Below, in pieces: positions 39,728-48,491 of a DNA stretch of 64,000 bases. The stretch's first letter is position 1; every line of letters begins with the position of its first letter. The translations under genes were made by a program, and so were the position numbers. Source of the DNA: Moraxella sp. VT-16-12 (lineage in GTDB: Bacteria > Pseudomonadota > Gammaproteobacteria > Pseudomonadales > Moraxellaceae); NCBI RefSeq assembly GCF_002224245.2, contig NZ_NKHK02000002.1, positions 62,001-126,000 of the forward strand, read 5' to 3'. The notes beneath the pieces are model-generated. The model did no database searches and had not been told where the DNA came from. It saw nothing but the letters and a program-made list of their open reading frames with translations.

Positions 39728-41190
39728 GAAATTAACCCCCATTGACTTTGTACACTCAGCAGCTCGCCTGCCATGCCATCCCACAACACAAAAGCACATA
39801 TGATATCAACACCTTGGATAAGGGCAGGTATTTGGCTGTTTTTTAATAAAACCGTCTCATCATGACCAACATACCAAAACCGCTTGTCCTTGTCTTGACC
39901 AATTTGCCCTGCCCCAAGCACATAAAGCATATCACCCGCCCAAGGCAATTTGGCACGCTGTTTGGCATAAGCGGTGTATAAATCATCATCAGCTTTGGCA
40001 TGACTTAGGTTTTGCACATCAAATTCTTGGGCAGGCTGAATGTTGACATTGGGGTCATAGTACATTTGGCTAGATTGATGAGTGGTCTGCACTGTCTCAA
40101 AAAATGCACGGTAAGGCACAACGCTTGGGTAGTACATCAGTTTGCCCGTCATATAAACACCCAACTGCGGAGTATGTCTGATGCCTGATGTGGGGTGATA
40201 AAAATCTTGCAACATGGCAGTACAAGGTGTCTGCTCGCCATCTTTGTCAGTCATTTTTGCCAAAAAAGTCTCTTGGCTGACAAGACCGTCTCGGCGTGTA
40301 TAAGTACGCTCGCCCACCACTTGCCACACGCCCATCACGCTTAGGGTGTCAGGGCTATTTATCAGCACATCTTTATCTTCGGCTTTGATGATGGTACGGC
40401 GAACATCAGGGTCATCAGGGTTTTGTTGCCATGCTTTTATCAACAAATACCACCGCCCAAACTCACCAAGCACACGATTTATCCGATAGGCTTTGGGCGT
40501 ATTTAATAAAATCGCCGGCAACTCATCCACCATAGATGCCAAGCCACTTGCTTTTGCATCCACCAACCGAGAAGCTCCTTGACGACACCGCTCGTGCATA
40601 TTATCAAAAAACGCACCCAGCCCCAGATGGATTTGGTCATCAAGCCATGTGATAAACTCTTGCAGTCCTGTACTGATTTGTGCGTCCGTATTGGCTTTGG
40701 TGGTTTGGCTGCGTTTTTGGGCAGCAGCTTGTTTTTTGGGGTCGCTGTCTTTGGCTGTTGTGTCGGTGTCAATGTCAGTTAAAGCAATGGATTTTTTGGC
40801 TTTGGGCGTGCTGTCTTGATTGTCAGTTTGGCCGTCGGTTGGGGTGTCTTTTTTGGTCTTTCGTCTTCTGCCTAGCCAATCAGACACCCATTGTGGGGCA
40901 GTCGCTTCAACAAATACAGAGCTGTCTGACACATATCGCCACATCAAAGCTAGGGCGTGTTTACAAGGGAATTTGCGAGATGGGCAAGTGCATTTATAAC
41001 CTGTGTCCGCCACGTCCACCACAACATAATAAGGCTTTGAGCCAGAACCTTGGCATTCCCCCCAAGCGGTGTGTGTGCTTGGGCAAAATCCTTGACCTTG
41101 CCATTTATTTGCTGATAGCAGTTTTTTGGCAGAAGACAAAGATGCTTGGTCTGGGGCAATGTCTTGTATTTTTTGTAAAGATAAGGTCAT
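39721..41190 (-). CDS. SWIM zinc-finger protein
   Basis: This 489-residue protein has an N-terminal SWIM domain, the CxC-x6-CxH motif CTCPSRKFPCKH at C67, C69, C76 and H78. SWIM domains bind DNA or proteins. Residues 110-175 are a low-complexity Lys/Thr/Asp-rich linker (TPTDGQTDNQDSTPKAKK and similar). The C-terminal half is a globular domain without recognised motifs. It leads a two-gene operon with DUF5691 and is divergent, across 224 bases, from the ATP-grasp gene of the ter-like cluster. Confidence 0.82.
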   Translation of the reverse strand: MTLSLQKIQDIAPDQASLSSAKKLLSANKWQGQGFCPSTHTAWGECQGSGSKPYYVVVDVADTGYKCTCPSRKFPCKHALALMWRYVSDSSVFVEATAPQWVSDWLGRRRKTKKDTPTDGQTDNQDSTPKAKKSIALTDIDTDTTAKDSDPKKQAAAQKRSQTTKANTDAQISTGLQEFITWLDDQIHLGLGAFFDNMHERCRQGASRLVDAKASGLASMVDELPAILLNTPKAYRINRVLGEFGRWYLLIKAWQQNPDDPDVRRTIIKAEDKDVLINSPDTLSVMGVWQVVGERTYTRRDGLVSQETFLAKMTDKDGEQTPCTAMLQDFYHPTSGIRHTPQLGVYMTGKLMYYPSVVPYRAFFETVQTTHQSSQMYYDPNVNIQPAQEFDVQNLSHAKADDDLYTAYAKQRAKLPWAGDMLYVLGAGQIGQDKDKRFWYVGHDETVLLKNSQIPALIQGVDIICAFVLWDGMAGELLSVQSQWGLISC

Positions 41191-41216
41191 GATAATCCAC
41201 TATAATATGCCAAATA

Positions 41217-41234
41217 TTTGTCGCAAATGACAAA
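41217..41234. promoter_or_regulatory. Inverted repeat in the SWIM / ATP-grasp divergent promoter region
   Basis: TTTGTC and GACAAA flank a six-base centre (GCAAAT). It lies 27-44 bases upstream of the SWIM gene start, close to a TATTAT -10-like hexamer on the minus strand. It could be an operator for the divergent pair of operons; the rest of 41191-41414 shows no further signal I can support. Confidence 0.35.
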
Positions 41235-41414
41235 ACTGCCTTATTGTAGCTGAATTTAATGGCATTTGAAATAGCAAGCATGAGCCTTTACGCCATTTAG
41301 CTCACATTTAAAACATCTGCTTGCCACGCCAAACACGACAAGCATTCCGCCAAAATCATCACCACAAAACACCCATCTCATGCTAAAATACACCATCTAA
41401 ATTTGGTGATAAAT

Positions 41415-42443
41415 ATGACTTGTACACTTTGGCTTGCCGAAGCCCAATCTAGCTTGCGTGATATGTTGCTGTCTTTACAAAATGCAAAAGACAAACATCG
41501 CTTGCACCTTATCGCAAGCCACCGCCACGACCGCCCAGAAATCCTATCTGTCGCTGACACGGCTATGACTGAGCCTTCTGATGACAGTCGTGTGTCATGG
41601 GTGGTACAAAACGCCATCGCTCACGGCGTATCGGTACTGCTGACAGGACGTAACGGGGCAGATTATGAACGCCATCGTGATGAGCTTGACCGTCATGGCG
41701 TGCGTCTTTTGACAGGGGCGACAAACCGCCAAACCCTACTAGATATTGATGATAAATTTACATTTAGCCAAATTTGCAAAAAACACGACATACCTGTTGC
41801 CCATGCTTGGCGGTTTGATAATTTTGATGAGCTGACCGATTTATTAGCCCAGCACCAAAACACACCGCTGTGCGTCAAGCCTGTGCATGGCATTTTTGCC
41901 GAAGGGTTTTGGGTTTTAGACAATGCTGATGGTGGCACCGACCCTTTTTATCATCTGTATCGCACCGAAACCAAACGCATTCATACCGACCAGTTTGTTT
42001 ATGCTTATCAGCACAGCAAACTTATCAAAGACAAAGCCATGCTTTTGATGCCCTACTTATCAGGACAAGAATACTCTGTTGATGTGGTGTGTGAGCGTGG
42101 CGAAGTGCTGGCAGCCATCACTCGCAAAAAAGTAGGCAGCGTGCAACACATTGGCTATGAGCCAGCCGTCATGGAGATAGTGATACCGCTTATCAAAGCC
42201 TTTGGTTGTGATGGGATTGTCAGCGTACAAACACGTGCTGATGGCGATGGCAATCATCATGTGTTGGAGATTAACACTCGCCCATCAGGGGGCATTGGTT
42301 ATACTGTGCATAGCGGTTTGGATTTGACGGTATTGGGGCTAATGTATTTTGCAGGACTGACCGACAAACCTAGCTTAACAGACAGCATTGCCAGTATCAC
42401 GCCTTGTCAGGTTCGCCCTTTGATGACTTCTGTGATGATTTAA
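41415..42443 (+). CDS. ATP-grasp ligase of a ter-type biosynthetic cluster
   Basis: This 342-residue protein has a short N-terminal alpha/beta domain and an ATP-grasp fold. Visible motifs are the lysine strand LCVKPVHGIFAEGFW (near residue 157), the linker-strand MPYLSGQEYSVDV, and the Mg-binding VLEINTRPSGGIGYT (near residue 293). It resembles the ATP-grasp ligases encoded beside ter genes, which are thought to join an amino or acid group to a phosphoribosyl-derived product. The ATG at 41415 is preferred; an in-frame TTG and GTG lie just upstream. It leads the five-gene run. Confidence 0.85.
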   Translation: MTCTLWLAEAQSSLRDMLLSLQNAKDKHRLHLIASHRHDRPEILSVADTAMTEPSDDSRVSWVVQNAIAHGVSVLLTGRNGADYERHRDELDRHGVRLLTGATNRQTLLDIDDKFTFSQICKKHDIPVAHAWRFDNFDELTDLLAQHQNTPLCVKPVHGIFAEGFWVLDNADGGTDPFYHLYRTETKRIHTDQFVYAYQHSKLIKDKAMLLMPYLSGQEYSVDVVCERGEVLAAITRKKVGSVQHIGYEPAVMEIVIPLIKAFGCDGIVSVQTRADGDGNHHVLEINTRPSGGIGYTVHSGLDLTVLGLMYFAGLTDKPSLTDSIASITPCQVRPLMTSVMI

Positions 42444-42487
42444 TGAATAAAAACGCCCAAAAGCAGGCTTGCCATTAGGAAAAAAAG

Positions 42488-43648
42488 ATGACCACCAAGC
42501 ACCACCGTGTCCACCTAAGCCGTGGCATACTTGATTTGACCTATCAAAGCGACAGTTTTGCCTTAGATGAGCTGCTTGATTTTGCTGAGCGTATCAACCC
42601 AAAACGTGCGTTTTTGTTTGTATCAAAAGTGCTGGGTCGCCACATTCCTGTTGCCCCAAGCAGCATGCGAGCAGCATTTGAAACCTTGGCACATCAAATC
42701 CCTGACCACTTACCAGAGCCGATTTTGGTGGTTGGCATGGCAGAGACGGCGGTTGGGCTGTCGGCAGGCGTTCATCAAACCTTACAAAAACGCTACCCAA
42801 ACGCCCTACTGCTCAACTCCACCCGCCACGCCCAAAACGCCCCACTACTGACGACATTTAGCGAAGAACATAGCCACGCCAGCACACATTTGATATACCA
42901 AAGCGATGATGATGTCATCAATGGGCAACTTTTGGCAAGCAAAACCTTGATTATGGTTGATGATGAAGCCAGTACTGGTAAAACTTGCCAAAACCTTATC
43001 ACCGCCCTTATCCAAGCAGGGCTAAGCCACATACAGCAGGTGCATTTGGCAACGCTGGTGGATTGGTCATTGGCACAAAGCACGCCATCGCTCTTTGATG
43101 ATGTGGCATTTTATCGTCATCATCTGCTGTGTGGCAGTTGGCAATGGACAACCACAAACGACAAAACCGTTACCATGCCTGATGTTGCCACCACCAAAGC
43201 AGGCAGTCAGCCCATTTATCCACTGCCATCATGGGGACGCACACCCACTTTGGATAGCACAACTGGCATAGACAGCTTATGGCAGGCTTTGCCGTTTTCG
43301 CCTGATAAGTTTGTCAGCAAAAAGGTGTTGGTGCTCGGCAGTAACGAATTTGTGTGGCTAGCGTTTTTGGTGGCAGAACGCCTTGAACAAAAAGGGGTAT
43401 CGGTCAAATTTGCGTCCTTGACACGCTCACCCATTGCCCAAGGCACAGCGATACGCCACCGCTTGTCGTTTTATGATAATTATGGGCTGGGCATGACCAA
43501 CTTTGTGTATAATGTGGATTTTGATGAATGGGACTTGGTGGCACTGTGCATAGAGACACCGCCAGATGGCGTAGATGAGCTTTGGCAACACCCCAAAGTC
43601 GCCATCATCAGCCCCTTTTGCTCTGCTAGCCCTTTGGAAAAACTTTGA
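42488..43648 (+). CDS. Phosphoribosyltransferase-TRSP protein of the ter-type cluster
   Basis: The 386-residue protein has an N-terminal PRTase fold (about 20-215) with the PRPP-binding loop TLIMVDDEASTGKT near residues 158-171. The VVGMAETAVGLSAG loop is typical of the PRTase_2 group. The C-terminal part (about 250-386), with KVLVLGSNEFVWLAFLVAE and RSPIAQGTAI, fits the TRSP domain found fused to these PRTases in ter gene neighbourhoods. It should act on PRPP and an unknown base-like substrate. Its stop overlaps the next start (TGATG). Confidence 0.85.
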   Translation: MTTKHHRVHLSRGILDLTYQSDSFALDELLDFAERINPKRAFLFVSKVLGRHIPVAPSSMRAAFETLAHQIPDHLPEPILVVGMAETAVGLSAGVHQTLQKRYPNALLLNSTRHAQNAPLLTTFSEEHSHASTHLIYQSDDDVINGQLLASKTLIMVDDEASTGKTCQNLITALIQAGLSHIQQVHLATLVDWSLAQSTPSLFDDVAFYRHHLLCGSWQWTTTNDKTVTMPDVATTKAGSQPIYPLPSWGRTPTLDSTTGIDSLWQALPFSPDKFVSKKVLVLGSNEFVWLAFLVAERLEQKGVSVKFASLTRSPIAQGTAIRHRLSFYDNYGLGMTNFVYNVDFDEWDLVALCIETPPDGVDELWQHPKVAIISPFCSASPLEKL

Positions 43649-44466
43649 TGTATTATGCTGATTATCTAAGCCAAGCGACCATCAGCCAGCCCTACGCTCT
43701 GATGGATTTGGACGACACCCTGTTTCAAACCAAACGTAAACTGCCTGCCACGGACAAAGTGCTCATTTGTGCCAGTGTCAATAAACAAGGCGAGCCACTA
43801 AGTTTTTTTACACAAAAACAAGCCAGCTTTTTTCATTGGCTGTCTGCCCATACCACGCTCATTCCCATCACCGCCAGAGACACCACCGAAATCCAAAGGG
43901 TCAAACTGCCCTTTGATGATTTTAAAGTTCTTACGCATGGGGCGGTGATTTTAGATAAAGACAATCAGCCCAATCACGCATGGCAAACCCACATCAAACA
44001 AAAGCTCAAAGCCGAGCAAACCACCCTACGCACCATCGCTCGCCTGCTAGATGACATCAATGGCTTTGAAAGTAGCCTACTTGGCAAAACCGCTCTGAGT
44101 ATCACGCCACATACAGAAAATTTTGATGGTGAAAATTTGACGGTTTATTTGGCGGTCAAACATAACCAAAAAAAACATCATGTCTTGGAGACATTGGCAG
44201 AAAGACTGATGTATGAGCTGCCTGATGGGTTTTATGTTCATCACAACGCCAACAATCTGGCGGTTTTGCCTGATTTTGTACACAAACGACACGCCGTCTA
44301 CTTTTTAATGCAAAATCACTTTATCAAAGAGCGACCTGTTTTTGGGTTTGGTGATAGCTTAGCGGATTTGCCGTTTTTAAGACTGCTGGACTGGTATGGC
44401 ACGCCAAACAAAGGACAGCTACATGACAACATTGGACAACTTTTATGGGAAAGCGACCATGAATGA
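43648..44466 (+). CDS. HAD-family hydrolase of the ter-type cluster
   Basis: The 272-residue HAD phosphatase has motif I LMDLDDTLFQ (near residues 17-26) with both catalytic aspartates. Motif II is a threonine in IPITARDT, a lysine follows in the cap or core region, and motif IV is FGFGDSLADLPFL. The arrangement fits a Cof-type small-molecule phosphatase. In a PRTase pathway it would remove the 5' phosphate of a nucleotide-like intermediate; that role is inferred. It is translationally coupled to both neighbours. Confidence 0.85.
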   Translation: MYYADYLSQATISQPYALMDLDDTLFQTKRKLPATDKVLICASVNKQGEPLSFFTQKQASFFHWLSAHTTLIPITARDTTEIQRVKLPFDDFKVLTHGAVILDKDNQPNHAWQTHIKQKLKAEQTTLRTIARLLDDINGFESSLLGKTALSITPHTENFDGENLTVYLAVKHNQKKHHVLETLAERLMYELPDGFYVHHNANNLAVLPDFVHKRHAVYFLMQNHFIKERPVFGFGDSLADLPFLRLLDWYGTPNKGQLHDNIGQLLWESDHE

Positions 44467-45577
44467 TGGATTTAGTGGCAGTTATTTGCCTGATGATGTG
44501 TGTTTTTTATTGACACGCCTAGACAAAGCGGACGTCCAAAGCATTGACCCTGTACAAAAAGAAGCACTCATCCAGTCAGGCAAACGCCATTATTCACAAA
44601 TGCTCACCCTAGAAACGCCCATCAGCGACACTCATCACGCCATTTATCAGCACGCTCTGACAGAATATCTGCCACGCACAGCAGCAGGCATTCATAGACT
44701 GGCACATACGCTGTATGATACCTTTAAATACCAAGATAAGCCTTTGATTTTGGTGAGTTTGGTGCGTGCAGGCGTGCCAGTTGGGGTGCTTTTAAAACGT
44801 GCGTTGAGCGACCCAAACGCATCTTATCATCGTCCTGTCATCCACTATGGTGTCAGTATCATCAGAGATAAAGGCATTGACCAGTTGGCACTGGCACACA
44901 TCACCCAAAAGCACCCTGACTGTCCGATTGTGTTTGTTGATGGCTGGACTGGCAAAGGGGCGATTTTTGGGGAATTAAAACACAGTTTGACACAGTTTTG
45001 TGCGCAGTATCCCCATACCAAAAACCAGCTTTTTCACCAAGGTTGTGATGTCATTCCCTTAGTGGTGCTGTCTGACCCTGCTGGCGTGGCGTGGCTGTCT
45101 GATGGCACAGATGACTGGCTGATTCCTTCATCATTACTAAATAGCACCATCTCTGGCTTGGTGTCTCGCACTTTGTATCGCACAGGTGAGTTTCATGGCT
45201 GTGTGTATTATAATGAATTTACCCACATTGATGAAAGTCTGCGTTTTGTCAATCAAGTAGACGCACACCGACAAACGCTCGGTAAGGCTTGCCTGCTCCC
45301 CACCCAATCATCACCACGTTTTGCCACACGCTCGCTGATTGATAATATCGCCAAAGCCTTTGCCATTGATAATGACAACCGCATCAAACCCACCATCGCC
45401 GAAGCCACGCGTGCCATCATGAGACGACAGCCCCAATGCGTGCTGATTGACACAAACAGCCAGCACAGTGCCGATACATCTCTGCTACGCCATTTGTGTG
45501 AGCAAAAACACATTCCCATTTTGTATCAGGACATTTATCCTTATCAAGCCATGACCATCATCCAAAAACGCAGCTAA
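44459..45577 (+). CDS. StiP-like PRTase_1 protein with C-terminal PELOTA-like domain
   Basis: This 372-residue protein resembles those annotated as 'cysteine protease StiP', whose core is a PRTase-like fold. Phosphate-loop-like segments LVRAGVPVGVLLKRAL (near residue 84) and IVFVDGWTGKGAIFGEL (near residue 140) are visible. The C-terminal 90 residues (about 285-372) form a small alpha/beta domain with IKPTIAEATRAIMRR and a VLID strand, like the PELOTA (L7Ae-type) RNA-binding domain. The true start is the ATG at 44459, which overlaps the HAD stop by eight bases. Whether it is a transferase or a protease is not settled by sequence. Confidence 0.82.
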   Translation: MNDGFSGSYLPDDVCFLLTRLDKADVQSIDPVQKEALIQSGKRHYSQMLTLETPISDTHHAIYQHALTEYLPRTAAGIHRLAHTLYDTFKYQDKPLILVSLVRAGVPVGVLLKRALSDPNASYHRPVIHYGVSIIRDKGIDQLALAHITQKHPDCPIVFVDGWTGKGAIFGELKHSLTQFCAQYPHTKNQLFHQGCDVIPLVVLSDPAGVAWLSDGTDDWLIPSSLLNSTISGLVSRTLYRTGEFHGCVYYNEFTHIDESLRFVNQVDAHRQTLGKACLLPTQSSPRFATRSLIDNIAKAFAIDNDNRIKPTIAEATRAIMRRQPQCVLIDTNSQHSADTSLLRHLCEQKHIPILYQDIYPYQAMTIIQKRS

Positions 45578-45589
45578 GGAAAGTTTGCC

Positions 45590-46546
45590 ATGACCCCAAT
45601 TATCAATCTACCTAGCCATCGCATCAGTGCTTTACCGCCCCCACGTTTGCACCCTTATCATCTGGGGGCAAGTTTGTACATGCCTGCCACTCGCACAGAC
45701 ATTTGGCAAATCATCACTCGCCAAAAAATCCCCACCATTCACAGTATCATCATCTGCCTAGAAGACGCTGTGCATGAAGCGGATTTGCCCGTTGCTCTTG
45801 ATAACATCAAAACTTTGCTACAAACTTGGCATGACAGCCCACCAAAAAATCGCCCCTTGGTGTTTATCCGACCACGCCACGCCAATATGCTAAGACAACT
45901 AAGTGAGTTTGTGCACATTGATTATATCGATGGTTTTGTTTTGCCCAAAGTGGACATGGTCAGCCTTGCTGATTGGCGATATGCCTGTCAAAATCTCAGC
46001 AAGGCACATTTTATCATGCCAACTTTGGAGACGGCTTTGGTGTTTGGGGCAACCCATAATCAGGAGCTGGCGATGGCACTAAGTGAAGGTTTTGACCAAG
46101 AGATTTTGGCGGTGCGTGTTGGTGGCAATGATTTGTTGGCGTGTTTGCGTATGCGGCGACTACCCAACGTTACTTTATACCAATCACCCCTAGGCACGCT
46201 GCTGTACCGTTTGCTTGGGATTTTTGTGCCACATGGTTTTTATTTGTCATCGCCTGTTTTTGAGTATTTGGATAAGCCTGAGTTGTTTAAGCAAGAACTG
46301 TGTCAAGATGTGGCACTTGGTTTGGTCGGCAAAACCGTCATTCACCCCAGCCAAATTGATACGGTGATTCAAGCCTTTAAAGTAAGTAGCACCGATTATG
46401 CCCAAGCCTGTGCCATCTTATCCAAAGATGCCAAAGCGGTCTTTAAACAAGACAACACCATGTTAGAGCCTGCCACCCATCAGGCGTGGGCAAGGCAAGT
46501 GATGGCTCGTAAAGACGTGTTTGGGCTGGTGGCGTCAAATCCGTAG
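45590..46546 (+). CDS. CitE-like HpcH/HpaI aldolase/citrate-lyase family protein of the ter-type cluster
   Basis: This 318-residue TIM-barrel lyase-like protein has the conserved IICLEDAVHEAD (metal and substrate acid residues near 57-68). RPRHAN and LAVRVGGNDLLA are also visible, and HPSQID lies near the C-terminus, all as in CitE/malyl-CoA lyase relatives. It is the last gene of the five, 12 bases after the StiP-like gene, with AAGGAAAG upstream. In the ter-linked set this enzyme is proposed to make or break a C-C bond in the metabolite. A terminator follows. Confidence 0.84.
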   Translation: MTPIINLPSHRISALPPPRLHPYHLGASLYMPATRTDIWQIITRQKIPTIHSIIICLEDAVHEADLPVALDNIKTLLQTWHDSPPKNRPLVFIRPRHANMLRQLSEFVHIDYIDGFVLPKVDMVSLADWRYACQNLSKAHFIMPTLETALVFGATHNQELAMALSEGFDQEILAVRVGGNDLLACLRMRRLPNVTLYQSPLGTLLYRLLGIFVPHGFYLSSPVFEYLDKPELFKQELCQDVALGLVGKTVIHPSQIDTVIQAFKVSSTDYAQACAILSKDAKAVFKQDNTMLEPATHQAWARQVMARKDVFGLVASNP

Positions 46547-46602
46547 TTAAATGTTTGTTAGGGTTTAAGCATTTAAATAGCATTATCAACGTCTTTGATT
46601 TT

Positions 46603-46630
46603 AAATGCAAGTTTTGTCTTGCATTTTTTT
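46603..46630 (+). terminator. Intrinsic terminator of the ter-type cluster
   Basis: AAATGCAAG pairs with CTTGCATTT around TTTTGT and continues into TTTT. It closes the 41415-46546 operon. Confidence 0.87.
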
Positions 46631-46755
46631 ATTGTCCAAAAACTTTGGTTACCAAGCCAATATTTATGTATAAAAATAGACGTGTGTTTGTTATTTTGAT
46701 AAGATAGATGATTATCAGTAAACACAAGTTTTGGTAAAAAATAAGGGGGTAACCA

Positions 46756-47229
46756 ATGATGCTTTTTAGTAGTACACGTCTGATGGTTTTAGGTTTATCC
46801 GTATTTGCTTTATCCGCTTGTACCAATTTTTATTGCGACCATTGTAAATCCCCAAGCGACCATCGCAAAGAAGCCATCGCTTATCAAAAACTTGCTCGCA
46901 TCACCAACGCACCGATACGAGCAGACGCCGAGATTGACTATATCAGCACCGATTTAATCACCAAAGACGATGGTGTGATGTTGATTGCTGATAAATACAA
47001 TACTGTCAATCCCAAAATACAAGGCTTTGTTTATTATCAAGGGGCGTTTGTCAATCCCATGCCCATCACCACCCCAAAAGGTGAACGCTATCTGCTTGAT
47101 TTTCGTTATGAAAGTGGTCAAACATGGGGTGGTATTTATCTTTTGACCCATGACGGCAACGCCACTGACCCCAGATTTGCTCCCAGAAAAATCGGAAGTT
47201 TTCAACGAGTGGCTACTCCCAGCCACTAA
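46756..47229 (+). CDS. Small lipoprotein of unknown function
   Basis: This 157-residue protein has a lipoprotein signal peptide: hydrophobic residues 5-20 followed by the lipobox LSAC, with the acylated cysteine at residue 22. The mature part starts TNFYCDHCKSPSDH, with two further cysteines close together. It is otherwise polar with beta-strand-like segments and no recognised family. AAGGGGG precedes two adjacent ATG codons. It stands alone between two terminators. Confidence 0.75.
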   Translation: MMLFSSTRLMVLGLSVFALSACTNFYCDHCKSPSDHRKEAIAYQKLARITNAPIRADAEIDYISTDLITKDDGVMLIADKYNTVNPKIQGFVYYQGAFVNPMPITTPKGERYLLDFRYESGQTWGGIYLLTHDGNATDPRFAPRKIGSFQRVATPSH

Positions 47230-47267
47230 ACCAAAACATTCACACATTTGTTTGATTTTATGCACTC

Positions 47268-47293
47268 AAAACCAGCTTTTCGGTTGGTTTTTT
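47268..47293 (+). terminator. Intrinsic terminator after the lipoprotein gene
   Basis: AAAACCAGC pairs with GTTGGTTTT (one G-T pair) around TTTTCG and continues into TT. Confidence 0.82.
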
Positions 47294-47406
47294 GTCATTC
47301 ATTTTTGACTAATTCCCAAAGCGAATAATGATTTACCGTTTTTATGATAGGCTTTTTTGCCAATCACTTTTACAATACATCATCTTTTGTTGTATTTAGG
47401 ACAGCC

Positions 47407-48477
47407 ATGAAAACCGCCATTTTACCCTTAGCTTTGACCGTATCCGCGTTTGCTTTGACCGCCTGTGGTAACAGCGAGCCAAGCAAAGCCAATGACACCA
47501 AAGCCACCACAAAAAATCAGGTAGAGCTACTGAACGTCTCTTATGACGTGGCACGAGATTTTTATAAAGACTACAACCCCATTTTTGTAGAGCATTATAA
47601 GACTGTCAATCCTGACATCACCATCAACATCAAACAATCGCACGGCGGGTCATCCAAGCAAGCCCTATCCGTCAAAAACGGACTAGAAGCGGACGTGGTA
47701 ACCATGAACCAAGGCTCAGACATTGAGTTACTTGCTGACAGTCAGCTGGTGGATGGTAAGTGGCGACAAGCGTTTGCCAATAACGCCATTCCTTTTACCA
47801 GTACCATCGTTTTTTTGGTGCGAGATGGCAACCCTAAAAATATCAAAGATTGGTCAGACCTTACCACAAAAGGTACGGACATTGTCATCGCTAACCCCAA
47901 AACCACTGGTAACGGTCGTTATGCCTTTTTGGGGGCGTATGGCTATGGCCTGCACACCTTTAACAAAGACGAAAAGCAAACCCAAGCGTTTGTTAAAGAT
48001 TTGCTAGGCAACGTCAAAGTCTTTGAAAATGGCGGACGAGCAGCGACCACCACTTTTGCCCAACGCGGTATTGGCGATGTGCTCATCACCTTTGAAAACG
48101 AAGCCAACGTCATCAAAGAAAAATTTGGCAACGTACAAATCATCTACCCAAGCTACACCGTCAATGCCGAAAACCCCGTGGCGGTGGTCAATGCCGTCAG
48201 CGACAAAAAAGGCACTACCGATGTGGCTCGTGCTTACCTAGATTATCTGTATAGCGACCAAGGTCAGGAGCTGGCAGTCAAATATTTCTTGCGTCCAAGC
48301 AATGCCGACATACTCGCCAAACATCAAGACAAATTCCCCGCCATGCAGACCTTTTTTCCCAATGACGTCTTTGGCGATTGGAAATCCATCATGGACACCT
48401 ACTTTAAAGAAGGGGGCGTGTACGACAAATTGGCGGTGGATGCACAAGGCAAAGTCGCTCCTGCTGATAAAAAATAA
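47407..48477 (+). CDS. Sulfate/thiosulfate ABC transporter substrate-binding lipoprotein (Sbp/CysP type)
   Basis: This 356-residue protein delivers sulfate or thiosulfate to the CysTWA importer. The family segments LLNVSYDVARDFYKDYN and QSHGGSSKQALSV (sulfate-binding loop) are clear. The N-terminus is a lipoprotein signal with lipobox LTAC rather than the soluble periplasmic signal of the E. coli proteins. The ATG at 47407 is chosen since the upstream in-frame stretch precedes the signal peptide. Whether it prefers sulfate or thiosulfate cannot be told here. Confidence 0.93.
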   Translation: MKTAILPLALTVSAFALTACGNSEPSKANDTKATTKNQVELLNVSYDVARDFYKDYNPIFVEHYKTVNPDITINIKQSHGGSSKQALSVKNGLEADVVTMNQGSDIELLADSQLVDGKWRQAFANNAIPFTSTIVFLVRDGNPKNIKDWSDLTTKGTDIVIANPKTTGNGRYAFLGAYGYGLHTFNKDEKQTQAFVKDLLGNVKVFENGGRAATTTFAQRGIGDVLITFENEANVIKEKFGNVQIIYPSYTVNAENPVAVVNAVSDKKGTTDVARAYLDYLYSDQGQELAVKYFLRPSNADILAKHQDKFPAMQTFFPNDVFGDWKSIMDTYFKEGGVYDKLAVDAQGKVAPADKK

Positions 48478-48491
48478 TCCATATTTACCAC

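Noticed and set aside
40680-41192. 170-codon open frame opposite the SWIM gene
   Set aside because: The SWIM CxC-CxH motif is on the minus strand and the plus-strand frame is a Cys/Trp-rich shadow of it.
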